64,000 bases of DNA. It comes from Shinisaurus crocodilurus. Its lineage: Eukaryota > Chordata > Lepidosauria > Squamata > Shinisauridae. Both the position numbers and the translations under genes were made by a program. Positions 21,056 through 30,965 of the stretch are shown here, in pieces (within the stretch, counting starts at the first letter, position 1; each line of letters begins with the position of its first letter). Location of the stretch: contig CM037878.1 of NCBI GenBank assembly GCA_021292165.1, forward strand, positions 288,844,971 to 288,908,970, written 5' to 3'. Below the pieces are notes generated by a model. That model was not told where the DNA came from. It saw only the letters and a program-made list of their open reading frames with translations, and ran no database searches.

Positions 21056-22370
21056 GATCATCATCATCATCAGGCGATCACTCGTGACCGAGTAAGATTG
21101 TCTTCCGGGATAAAAGGAGGAAATTCTAAAGAAGATTGTGTAGACTCTAGCGATGGGTCCGTAAGTGACTGTGGAGGCCAATTCTAGATCCACACAGCTT
21201 CCCACAGTGAGGACACAGGTTACCAGATAGAAGATGGTCCTGTAAAGGATTCATTTGACGTGCTTTTCGCTTAGCACGTTTCTCCCTTTCACCTTGCACT
21301 CGGGCTTCTTCAAAGTCCATGGAACCTTTGTGAAAGGCCAACCTCCATTTAGATCGTTCATGGGCCAGAGCTTCCCAGTTTTCGATGTTTATATTGCATT
21401 TTTTTAGATTAGCCTTATGAACATCTTTAAACCTCTTATATTGACCACCGATATTCCGCTTTCCATCCTTGAGTTGGGAGTAAAGTAACTGCTTTGGGAG
21501 ACAGCAGTCAGGCATTCGAACAACATGACCGGTCCACTGAAGTTGGCGTTGAAGGATCATTTTTTCAATGCTAGTAGTCTTTGCTTCTTCCAGTACACTG
21601 ACATTTGTTCGCCTATCTTCCCAAGTAATTTGCAGGATTTTCCGGAGGCAACGTTGATGAAACCTTTCAAGGAGGTGGAAGTGACGTTTATAGATAGTCC
21701 ATGTTTCGCAGGCATACAATAAAGTTGGTAATACAATGGCTTCATAAACCAGTGTTTTGGTCTTCTTACAAATATCCCGATCCTCGAACACTCTATGTTT
21801 CATTCGAGAAAATGCGGCACTTGCGGAGCTCAGACGATGCTGGATTTCACTGTCGATGTTAGCTGTAACAGAAAGATAGCTGCCAAGATAGAGGAAATGA
21901 TCGACATTTTCCAGTATTGTCCCGCCAAGCTGGATAGATGGCATCACCAAAGGATTGGCTTGCACTTGCTGATGAAGCACTTTGGTTTTTTTGATGTTAA
22001 GTGAGAGACCAAGTTTTTCGTATGCTTCTGCAAAAGCATTTAGGATAGTTTGGAGATCATCCTCTGAATGTGCGGAGACCACATTATCATCAGCATACTG
22101 AAGTTCCACAACGGAGGTTGTAATTACCTTACTTTTTGCTTTCAGCCTGCTGAGATTAAAAAGCTTTCCATCTGTTCGATATATAATTCCCACACCGGTG
22201 GGAAGTTTCCCCTTGACAAGATGTAAAACCATGGCGATGAAAATGGCAAATAATGTTGGGGCGATAACACATCCCTGTTTAACACCTGATCCCACTTTAA
22301 ATGGAGCACCATGAGAGCCGTTGTTGTCCAAAACCGTTGCCGTCATGCATGCTACAGTCTCTTTCATGCC
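21056..22370 (-). mobile_element. RTE-like LINE, 5'-truncated, with (TGA)n 3' end
   Basis: A minus-strand 3' portion of a non-LTR retrotransposon. The 3' end reads CACGAGTGATCGCCTGATGA and continues in TGATGA repeats (plus 21059-21074), as seen in RTE-type elements. It is cut off at about 22370 in the middle of the reverse transcriptase. The clade (RTE, RTEX or a relative) is my inference from the protein and the tail. Confidence 0.75.
21147..22367 (-). CDS. RTE-like reverse transcriptase C-terminal part with zinc finger
   Basis: 406 codons open to a natural stop, truncated at the N terminus; the first methionine is not a true start. Motifs in order: SGVKQGCVIAPTLFAIF near residue 28 (RT motif B) and ELQYADDNVVSAH near residue 90 (motif C with the catalytic YADD). 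A long C-terminal region follows with FLYLGSYLS, LLYACETWTIYKRH, LERFHQRCLRKIL, LQWTGHVVRM and a lysine/arginine-rich stretch. The last 22 residues form a C2H2 zinc finger (CPHCGKLCGSRIGLHSH), which may bind the element's RNA or DNA target. The open frame over 1.2 kb suggests a young copy, but without the endonuclease it cannot be active. Confidence 0.75.
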   Translation of the reverse strand: MKETVACMTATVLDNNGSHGAPFKVGSGVKQGCVIAPTLFAIFIAMVLHLVKGKLPTGVGIIYRTDGKLFNLSRLKAKSKVITTSVVELQYADDNVVSAHSEDDLQTILNAFAEAYEKLGLSLNIKKTKVLHQQVQANPLVMPSIQLGGTILENVDHFLYLGSYLSVTANIDSEIQHRLSSASAAFSRMKHRVFEDRDICKKTKTLVYEAIVLPTLLYACETWTIYKRHFHLLERFHQRCLRKILQITWEDRRTNVSVLEEAKTTSIEKMILQRQLQWTGHVVRMPDCCLPKQLLYSQLKDGKRNIGGQYKRFKDVHKANLKKCNINIENWEALAHERSKWRLAFHKGSMDFEEARVQGEREKRAKRKARQMNPLQDHLLSGNLCPHCGKLCGSRIGLHSHLRTHR

Positions 22371-23160
22371 GCATGCACCACTGGTCTGCTATCTGTGCAA
22401 CCCGCAGAACCCTAGAGAGCCCTACCTCCTATTCCCCACAGCCCAGATGGTCAGCTATCAGCCAAGCAGTGGGTAACAGATTGCGGTGGGGGACGGGGAC
22501 CTATAAACTTGCTCCCTCGCAGCTATCCCTGCAGGTAGAATCACTATTAGCAGCAGGGAAACTGCTTCTTGATCACGATTACGAAGGGTGGTGATGGTGG
22601 AGGCTTTACCCTTACCCCCTCCAACTGCTCCGGTCTGCAAATTCAGGAGGATCACTGGGGTGGGGGTTAAAGCATCTTCCCCTCCCCACGCAATCCTGGT
22701 TCAGGATTGCCACTGAAGTTGACGCCTCCACTCTGCCCCCCAGCAACCCTAGTGGGGAAGGGGCTTCAACCCACCTCCAGTGATCCTGCTCTTGGAGGGA
22801 GGGAGAGGGAGAGGCAGCAAGAGAGAGAGAGGAGTGTATTTGTGAATGAGTGTGAGTGTCTTGGCCCCACCTACCACTGCCTCACAGCCCCACCTACTGA
22901 TGTGCCCCCCCCCAGAGGGCTCCACAGGGGTTCATGTGTCCCCACCCTAAAAATCTTGCCCACACCTTCCCTAAACCTTACTCCCAGACCAAAAGAAAGG
23001 GACAATCTGAAAGGGCTGAGTGCATGTACACACACCACCTATGTCCGCCCACCATGTGGACTCACAAGACTAGGACCTTATTTTCTGGACCAAGAACTGC
23101 TTCAACTATGAAAAAATGGCCTGTGGACAGCCAAAGGAGTATAGGTCTGTAAAGGCGAGG
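22371..23160. other. Unassigned sequence, possibly an old repeat
   Basis: GC-rich, with GAGAGAGAGAGGAGTGTATTTG and GAGTGTGAGTGT segments that loosely resemble 59380-59440. It also holds CAATCCTGGTTCAGGATTG, a short inverted repeat. No coding evidence. Confidence 0.25.
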
Positions 23161-23864
23161 AAGCAGGGTCCAGCCACAGGTAGCGGTGCCAAGACAACGG
23201 CCACTACTACGTACAACACCCGCTAAGATTCTCCATTTCAACCTTTAGTAACTATCAGGAACACTTTGCCAAGTTTTTCATTGCAGTTTGGAGGACAGGA
23301 GTCTTGGATTCTGTAACTGAAAGCTGAGGTGTTCCGGACTGTGCACAAGGCAAAAGATTCCATGTCTGTGCCAGATTGCTACAATGCAGATTCTCAGACA
23401 GCCACCATCCCCGCCACAGTAATAAAGCACTGTATTACATTGATCTAACCCTCCCCCAACGTTCCTGATTTCAGAAAACAATGAAATAGCAAGCTTTCAA
23501 GGAAAACTGCAACCCCATTTGTACAAACAGCAAGGTCATGGCAATGGCAGATGCACCAATAGAAGCATCATCTCCTCAAAAAACCTCAAGTCAGCAGCAA
23601 TCAATGCTTATGATCTCTGGGCTGGAGAGGTTCCAGCAAAGCAAGTCAGGCATCGAACAAGCGCAATGCTAGATCAGTAGGCAGCTGTCCCTTCCCTATG
23701 AAAGAACTACATAGCATAAATTCTTTTTCTGGGAGAAATAATCTAGTTGGAGATAGAGCAATACAAAACAGAAACCTGGTGGTCCAAAATACCCACACAA
23801 GAGTAAACCTTTTTGGTGCTTAGAATCAAATAATTAAAATTAAAACTTGCAAAATGCCAAGAGG

Positions 23865-23868
<4 letters not shown>
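23161..23868. other. Intronic sequence, nothing recognised
   Basis: No exon or nameable repeat. Confidence 0.35.

Positions 23869-23909
<41 letters not shown>
23869..23909. repeat. (AT)n microsatellite
   Basis: About 20 AT units. Open frames with YIYIYIY runs on the minus strand come from it. Confidence 0.95.
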
Positions 23910-23915
<6 letters not shown>

Positions 23916-24248
23916 CCATCCATGCAGCAAAAACTGTTGGGACAGCACCTTGGGGCTGCACAAGCAGAGAGCACGTGTAAGCAAAGTGCTTAAGCAAAGC
24001 AGGCACCCATATGCCCCCACCCCCCCGCCTGAGGGTTTAATAGCACAGCTTTGCAGGATGAATTTAGACTGGGGAACTGGGATGGGACCCAGATAAAGCA
24101 CACCCACCCACACTGCTTGTTCCCCAGTCAAAATGATCAGCCCGTTTGCAATAAAGAAAAATGTGCCAAGAGATCTGAGCACGGGTCTCCTGTGTCACAT
24201 CTGCTTTGTTCCCAAGTTTCTAAAGCAAGAAACAGTGAAAGGTATTCT

Positions 24249-24745
24249 TCATTTATTTATTTATTTACAAGATTTATATACTGCTATATAAAATGGTGAC
24301 TGGTTAGATCAGGAAGGCTACCTGAAATAAAAGTGTTTTCAGGAGGTGCCAGAAACAATACAATGTTGGCGCCTGCCTCACCCCCAGAGGCAGGGAGTTC
24401 TACAGAAGTGGGGCCACCACACTGAAGGCTCTTCTCCTGGTGGACTCCAATCTGGCCATAGGGCCATGCAGAACCACCAGGAGAATGTCCTCCAATGACC
24501 TCAGTGGCCGGGCAGGTTGGTAAGGGAGGAGGCTCTCTCTCAGGTATCCTGATCCCAAGTTGTTTATGGCTTTGTACCAAAACCTTAATCCTGGCCCGGT
24601 AGCGAATAGGCAGCGAGTGCAGTTCCTTCAGCAAAGGAGTTGCATGCTGAAAAGGAGCAGCTCCTAGCAACAGCTGGGCTACTACATTCTGCACTAGCTC
24701 CAGCTTCTGAACCAGCCTTATGGGCAGCCCTGGAGACAGCATGAC
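24249..24745 (-). pseudogene. L2 LINE 3' fragment (antisense, frameshifted)
   Basis: The minus strand encodes VQKLELVQNVVAQLLLG, TPLLKELHSLPIRYRARIKV and then, in another frame, a RRRAFSVVAPLL and NSLPLGVRQAPTL segment. These are the C-terminal blocks of L2 reverse transcriptase in the usual order. The frame change shows decay. The 3' end lies at low coordinates, in a TAAATAAATAAATG tail near 24249. Confidence 0.7.
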
Positions 24746-25212
24746 TCAGAAATGCCAGTAGAAAATGCTGTCCCGATTGGGGCCAAGGATGCATGGAAGC
24801 CTGCAGGAGAGAGATCAGCCCAGACCCTATAGTCTTAGAAGGGCAACAACATGCCCTACCCAACACCTGAGGACATATCAAAAGCTTTATGCCACCTGAA
24901 GCTTGTCATGCCCTGGAGGATCAGATGGATCTGGCGACCGTGACACATGCCGTAGTCACTTCCTATTTAGATTAGTGCAATGTACTCTATGTGGGGCTGC
25001 TCTTGAAGAGTGTTCAGAAACTACAGCTGGTAAAAAATATATGCTGCAGCCAGATTGCTTTCTAGTGCACGCTTTATATATCCTATTACACCCGTCCTAC
25101 GTTTATTGCACAGGCTCCCAATTTGTTTCTGGGCCCAATTCAAAGTACTGGTTCTTACCTATAAAGCTCTAAACAGTTTGGGACCAGGAAATCTGAAAGA
25201 CCACTTTCCCCA

Positions 25213-27933
25213 TATGGGCAACAAACAGGACAAATTTGAACTCTTGATACATGAGGGCAAGTACGACTTGATAGGGATAACTGAAACCTGGTGGGATGAC
25301 TCCCATGACTGGAATACAGCAATTGAAGGGTATAACTTGTTCAAAAGGAACAGAAGCAACAGAAAGGGAGGTGGAGTTGCGCTGTATGTTAAAGATACGT
25401 TTCTCTGCACAGAGATACAGGAAGAGGAGCTTGGCAGCACCATTGAGAGCATCTGGGTTAAAATAAAGGGGGAAAAGGATAAGACGAACATGGCGGTTGG
25501 AGTCTACTACCGACCACCCAATCAAGGAGAAGACGAGGATGGAACTTTTGAAAAGCAAATTGCAAATGCTTCAAGGAGGCATGATGTGGTAGTAATGGGT
25601 GACTTCAATTTCCCTGATATCTGTTGGGAGACTTATTCAACCAAACATGGCCCCTCCAAGAAATTCCTGAGTTGTGCTGCTGATAACTTCCTCCTACAGA
25701 AAGTGGAGGAAGGAACTAGAGGATCGGCTATCCTTGACCTGATTCTAACCAACAGAGACGAGTTAGTGGATAAAGTGGCAGTTTCGGGAACTCTGGGAGA
25801 AAGTGACCATGTTATACTTGAGTTCTTGATTCTAAGGGGAGCAAAAGCTGAGTGTAGCCAAACACGTACCCTGGATTTTAGGAAAGCCAATTTTAACAAA
25901 CTCAGAACAATGATAAGTAAGATCCCATGGCAAGCGACTCTAATGAGAAAAGGAGCCCAGGATGGGTGGGAGTTTTTAAAAAAGGAAATTTTAAAGGCAC
26001 AATTGCAAACAATTCCCACAAGGAAAAAAAGCAAAGGGCAACAGAAGAAGCCAATGTGGCTTCATAATAAACTCAAAGATGACCTGAAAACAAAAAAGGA
26101 CACGTATAGGAAGTAGAAGGAAGGACAGGCAACAAGGGAATAGTACAGGCAGGTAGCACAGAACTGCAGGAATAGTGTCAGGAAGGCTAAAGCTGAGAAT
26201 GAGCTACGGTTAGGGAGGGATGCTAAACACAACAAGAAAGCTTTCTTCAGATACATGCACAGTAAAAGACAGAAGAAAGAAATGGTGGTTCAACTACGCG
26301 ATGAGGATGGCAAATTGATAACAGAAGACAAAGAAAAGGCAGAAGTGTTCAATTTCTACTTCGGCTCAGTCTTCTCCCAAAAGAGGGTCTATGATCCCCC
26401 TGGCAAACCTGAAGTGCAGACTGTAGGGGCAGGATTGCAGCTTGAGATTGATAGGCAAACGGTCAAGGAGCACCTGATTACTCTGAATGACTTTAAATCT
26501 CCAGGGCCTGATGAACTGCATCCTAGAGTAATAAAGGAACTGGCAGAAGAACTCTCAGAACCACTGTCTATTATCTTTGAGAAATCATGGAGGTGCCAGA
26601 TGACTGGAGGAGGGCAAATGTTGTTCCCATCTTCAAAAAGGGCAAGAAGGAAGAACCTGGGAACTATAGGCCAGTCAGTCTGACATCAATCCCGGGGAAA
26701 ATTTTGGAGCAGATTATAAAGAAGTCAGTCTGCAAGCACCTTGAAAACAATGCAGTGATTACTAGAAGCCAGCATGGATTTGTCAAGAACAAATCCTGCC
26801 AGACTAATCTGATCTCATTTTTTGATCGGGTAACCTCCCTTGTGGACTGTGGGAATGCTGTGGACATCATATATCTGGACTTCAGCAAAGCTTTCGACAA
26901 AGTGCCTCATGGTATCCTGATTAGCAAGCTAGCTAAAAGTGGGCTAGATGGAACAACTATCAGGTGGATCCACAATTGGCTACAGAATCGGACTCAAAGA
27001 GTGCTTATCAATGGTTCCTTCTCAAACTGGGGAGAGGTAACGAGCGGGGTACCACAGGGCTCGATCCTGGGCCCAGTGCTCTTCAACATTTTTATTAATG
27101 ACTTGGATGAGGAGGTACAGGGAAGGCTTATCAAATTTGCAGATGACACAAAGTTGGGTGGAACAGCTAATACTCTGGAAGACAGAAACAAAAGTGACCT
27201 CGATAGGTTGGAGCGCTGGGCCGAAAACAACAGAATGAAATTTAATAGGGATAAATGCCAAGTGCTGCACCTAGGGAGAGGAAACCAAATGCAGAGTTAC
27301 AGAATGGGGGACACTTGGCTCAACAATACTACAAGTAAGAAGGATCTTGGAATTGTGGTAGATCACAAACTGAATATGAGCCAGCAATGCGATGTGGCTG
27401 CAAAGAAGGCAAATGCTATTTTGGGCTGCATTAATAGAAGTATAGCTTCCAAATTGCGGGAAGTGATAATTCCCCTTTACTCGGCACTGGTCAGGCCTCA
27501 TCTTGAGTACTGCGTCCAGTTCTGGGCACCACACTTTAAGAAGGACATAGACAAACTGGAGAGGGTTCAGAGGAGGGCAACAAGGATGATAAAGGGACTG
27601 GAAACAAGGCCCTATGAGGAGAGACTAAAAGAACTGGGCATGTTTAGCCTTCAGAAGAGGAGACTGAGGGGAGATATGATCGCATTCTTCCAGTACTTGA
27701 AGGGATGTCACACAGAGGAGGGCCAGGATCTCTTCTCGATCATCCCAGTTTGCAGGACACGGAACAATGGGCTCAAGTTACAGGAACCTAGATTCCACCT
27801 AAACATCAGGAAAAATTTCCTGACTGTTAGAGCAATAAGACAATGGAATCAACGACCTATGGAGGTGGTGGGCTCTCCCAGTCTGGAGGCATTCAAGGTG
27901 CAACTGGACAATCATCTGTCAGGGATGCTTTGA
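25213..27933 (+). pseudogene. CR1 ORF2 endonuclease-reverse transcriptase, broken
   Basis: The apurinic-type endonuclease part shows YDLIGITETWWDD, GVYYRPPNQGE, VVVMGDFNFPDICWE, GSAILDLILTN and GESDHVILEF. The reverse transcriptase part shows GNYRPVSLTSIPGKILE, IIYLDFSKAFDKVPHG (motif A), GVPQGSILGPVLFNIFIND (motif B) and FADDTKLGG (motif C). The thumb follows with LVRPHLEYCVQFWAPHF, RRLRGDMIAFFQYLKGC and RAIRQWNQRPMEVV. Breaks: TAG stops at 26114-26116 and 26141-26143, and a frameshift near 26590 where a short deletion removes part of the segment before EVPDDWRRANVVPIF. The copy cannot make a full enzyme. Confidence 0.9.
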
Positions 27934-28013
27934 CCTGGATTCCTGCACTGAGCAGGGGGTTGGACTCAATGGCCTTGTAGGCCCCTTCCAACTCTACTTT
28001 TCTATGATTCTAT
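25213..28013 (+). mobile_element. CR1 LINE, 5'-truncated (2.8 kb)
   Basis: Carries most of CR1 ORF2 (endonuclease then reverse transcriptase) and the CR1 3' end: CCTGCACTGAGCAGGGGGTT, CTTCCAACTCTACTTTTC and a TCTATGATTCTATG terminus. The 5' end is lost within the endonuclease, near the codons for MGNKQ. It lies in the older L2 copy at 24905-28390. Confidence 0.92.
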
Positions 28014-28390
28014 GCTGCCCACAGTTTACGGTCTTCATAAGAGGCTCTGTTGTATGTTCCACCACCAAGTGATATTAGGTTGGTGGGGACACAGGACAGG
28101 GCCTTCTCTGTGGCAGCACCCCAACTGTTGAATTCCCTCCCTAGAGAAGTTAGATTGGCTGAATCCTTGCTCAGTTTTAGATGGGTGTTGAAAATGTTCC
28201 TGTTCTGTGTGGCTTTTAATAGCTTTTTAATTTGAGGTTGATTTCACTCTCCATAATGTTTTATAGACAGCTCTGTTTTTAATCTGGTAATTGTAAATTT
28301 ATTTTAATGTGTTTTTATATACATTGCCTTGGAGACCCTGTTTAGGACAGAAAGGGGGCATATAAATATTTTAATAACTAGCTAAGTAAG

Positions 28391-28495
28391 TTATCAAGTC
28401 AAATCACTGGTCCATCTAGGCTGGTACTGTCTACTCTGACTGACAGCAGCTTTCCCAGATGGAGGGACTTCTTTGTTCTTCTAGCTGAGATCTTT
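28391..28495 (-). mobile_element. tRNA-derived SINE body fragment (antisense)
   Basis: CACTGGTCCATCTAGGCTGG, then ACTGACAGCAGCTTTCCCAG, matches the body of the SINE at 5634-5796 in the same orientation. The tRNA-like head is missing or decayed. Confidence 0.45.
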
Positions 28496-28499
28496 TTAA

Positions 28500-29920
28500 C
28501 CAGACACACCAGGAACTGCACTCTGCCACAGACCTGTGGCCCCCTCCCCAAGCTTCTGCATTACCAGTAATTTCAGTGTACTAGAACACCAGCATTTTGG
28601 AAATAATGTATTTGCAAACATGCAGTTTAGCTTAATTGCGTGCAGGATTGGGACATTTTCACACAAAATACAAACAACTTTGCTGCCAGGGTTCACATTT
28701 CTGATCTCAAAGGAATTCTATGAAGACCCAAATATTAACAATGGTTATCTACTGTTAGACAAATTGCTATTGGAAAACAAGAATGCATTAATATTTTGGG
28801 CTGAATTTATAAAACTATACACAGGAAACTTAAGAACTGAACAGAAGCTAGAACAAAGAATGTTAGCTTAGTTCTGATTTAAAGATATTGCAATTTAGCG
28901 TCGCCTAAAAGCTCATGTTGGGTATCAAATTACTAATCCTACCAGATCAATCAATTTTTGTTTTTGTCCAGTGCATTTGTATTCGGAATATGTATATGAC
29001 AGAACTAAATTACATCATGCTATCCTGGGCCAAGGCTGCTTGCATTCTGCTATAATTTGTGTGTGTGTGTGGGGTGGTGGTTAAATTATTTAAGAGGCAT
29101 GGAGGTTCTCCAAGAAAAGTGACATTAAATTGATTTTTGGATCATCTTCTGAGATTGCATTAATAATTAAAACAGCATTTTGAAAAGTACACCGCACAGC
29201 TGTCTGGGGCTTTACAAGTGCCTATCTCAGCCCTCATGTTTCACTCTCAGGGCAGAGTCCAATTGGAGGCACTCATGGCTCATGCACAAGCCCCATTAAA
29301 AAGCATGTGAATTGCTTACGTCTGTGCTCAGAAGTGCAATCGTTTTACAATGCTGTTGCAGCTTAAGCTTCTTGGGTAGTAGGAGAATTAGAGAGCAAGT
29401 TTTTCTTCATAATCATTTGGAAAAATGCTATTTTGCCATATCACACATCATCATCATCATCACCACCTTGTTGTTCTTCGGTTTGAGTTGGTGTCCCATT
29501 TTCTTGATATGCATGGGAAGTGACAGATACCCCAGACTTTGGAGAACATCCAGACAGTTTAAGAAAGATTAGTTCGAACCTACCACCACCCAGTTTATGA
29601 CTAAGGGCACTTATAGAAAAAACTCAGCTAAGTTATACTTTTTTAAAGATAAATGATAAAAATCAGACTGGGATTCAAAAAGCTACTTCACGTGGTTTTT
29701 GGTGTGCTCATCAGTTTGCAAATAATCACTGGAGTTCTCGTTCTTTGTGCTGCAGACCCTCAGATTCAAAAGTGATTTGCCATGGGGCATGGTGGGATTG
29801 TTTGACAAACTTAAGTCCAAAGCCCCTTTGAGTTGTATGGTACCTTAGATCCAGGCCATAAAATATTCTATGTACAGGAGTTCAACATTTAGTAATGTGC
29901 CATGTTTCACACTGGCTCAG
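28500..29920. other. Intronic sequence, nothing recognised
   Basis: No exon or named repeat. A short (ATC)n run lies at 29448-29465. Confidence 0.35.
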
Positions 29921-29923
29921 TTC

Positions 29924-30345
29924 AGACATAATACCAAACTATGATATGCACCAACCATAGGTTTAGAACCCAAATAATGGTTTGAACTTCCAGATGTACA
30001 ATAGGCAAACCATGATTTAGATCTGCTTGTTTGCTTTCGTTTTTTGTGTTCTTGGCACTCAGAGGTTCTTAAGTTCATTCCTGTCTCCATGGTGCAGCAG
30101 CCTCTGGAGGCAAAGCAATGGCTGTAACTATAGTTTATCAATAGCAATAATGCTTTATTATCTAAATTATACTGTATAATAATAGGATTGATAACAGTGG
30201 GAAAAATGCAAAGCCAACTATCATCTGCAAATCCACTTTAAACAATCGTTTCTGATTCTGGTTTGCTGGCTGATCACAAGCCATGTTTTATCAATTCAAA
30301 CTTCTATAAACATAGTTTAGCATGGTTTGATGTCTAAACTGACCC
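29924..30345. mobile_element. Imperfect-TIR MITE, copy 2
   Basis: The left end GGCTCAGTTCAGACATAATA matches, reversed, the right end (GGGTCAGTTTAGACATCAAA on the minus strand). Interior AAACCATG and ACCATAGG motifs occur in both orientations, as in the relative at 20387-20709. It contains the first copy of a 69-bp repeat (30143-30211) that recurs outside it at 30739-30807. Confidence 0.55.
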
Positions 30346-30416
30346 GTTGTTTCTACTTTTTTTTTCATATGTTAAGGATGGCAAGTTATGGAATTTTGTA
30401 CACTGTAATTAAATTG

Positions 30417-30666
30417 AGAGCCAGTGTGGCATAGTGGTGAGAGTGTTGGACTGGGACTCGGGAGATCTGGATTCTAGTCCCCACTTGGCCATGAAGCTCC
30501 CTGGGTGACTTTGGGCCAGTCACGGTCTCTCAGCCTAATCTACCTCACAGGGTTGTTGTGAGGATAAAATGGAGAGGAGGAGGAGGAGGAGGAGGATTAT
30601 GTAAGCCGCCTTGGATTCCTTGCAGGAAAAAAGGCGGGGTATAAATATAATAAAATAAATAAATAA
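30417..30666 (+). mobile_element. MIR-like tRNA SINE with L2-type tail
   Basis: A second full copy of the family at 9344-9578: A box in TGGCATAGTGGTGAGAG, B box ATTCTAGTCCC, core CTCACAGGGTTGTTGTGAGG, an expanded AGG run, and a 3' stem GCCGCCTT pairing with AAGGCGGG before an ATAAATATAATAAAATAAAT tail. It lies about 170 bp above the 30837 exon edge, in the FCHSD2 intron that follows that exon on the minus strand. Confidence 0.88.
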
Positions 30667-30836
30667 ACAGAAGACCTCTTAAAATCTACTAAAATCTCTT
30701 TAGACACTGAATGAACTTAGATAAGTCCCTTAGAGTGAAGCAATAATGCATTATTATCTAAATTATACCGTATAATAATAGGATTGATAACAGTCGGAAA
30801 AATACAAGTTATTCAACTGAAACGATCTGCAATTAC

Positions 30837-30965
30837 CTTCATAATGTTTACTAAGTCTGTCTGATAGTAGCGATCTTGGTGTGCATTCGCAGCTGCTAAC
30901 GTGAGAAGGTAGTCATTCCTCGCATGAGTGGCTTTAGAATTGCACTCAGACCGCCGTGCTTTTAA
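30837..30965 (-). CDS. FCHSD2: FCHSD2 exon, F-BAR domain (fifth visible)
   Basis: 129 bp, exactly 43 codons, encoding LKARRSECNSKATHAR, NDYLLTLAAANAHQDRYY and QTDLVNIMK. It is part of the F-BAR helical bundle, which binds curved membrane. FCHSD2 works in clathrin-mediated endocytosis, where it promotes WASP/Arp2/3 actin assembly with partners such as intersectin. On the minus strand the acceptor is TTGATATAG before the first codon TTA and the donor is AAG followed by GTAATT. The exon starts and ends in phase 0, matching the preceding exon. The ANAHQDRYYQ stretch is strongly conserved in this family. No stop or frameshift. The next exon (continuing with the ALDGN-type residues in relatives) was not found below this point. 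Confidence 0.93.

Larger units (their letters stand above)
24905..28390 (+). pseudogene. L2 LINE 3' fragment split by a CR1 insertion
   Basis: The left piece (24905-25212) encodes degraded L2 RT (LVKNICCSQ-type remnants, KVLVLTYKALNSLGPGNLKD). The right piece (28014-28235) resumes with GQDRAFSVAAPQLLNSLPRE and SLLSFRWVLKMFLF, followed by a tail with ATATACATTGCCTTGGAGAC and ATATAAATATTTTAAT. The two pieces are consecutive in L2: the left stops near the codons for DRLLPY and the right starts at the next few residues. A 2.8-kb CR1 separates them. Confidence 0.75.

Noticed and set aside
25159..26256. Several minus-strand frames of 60-133 codons
   Set aside because: They are antisense shadows of the CR1 endonuclease ORF.
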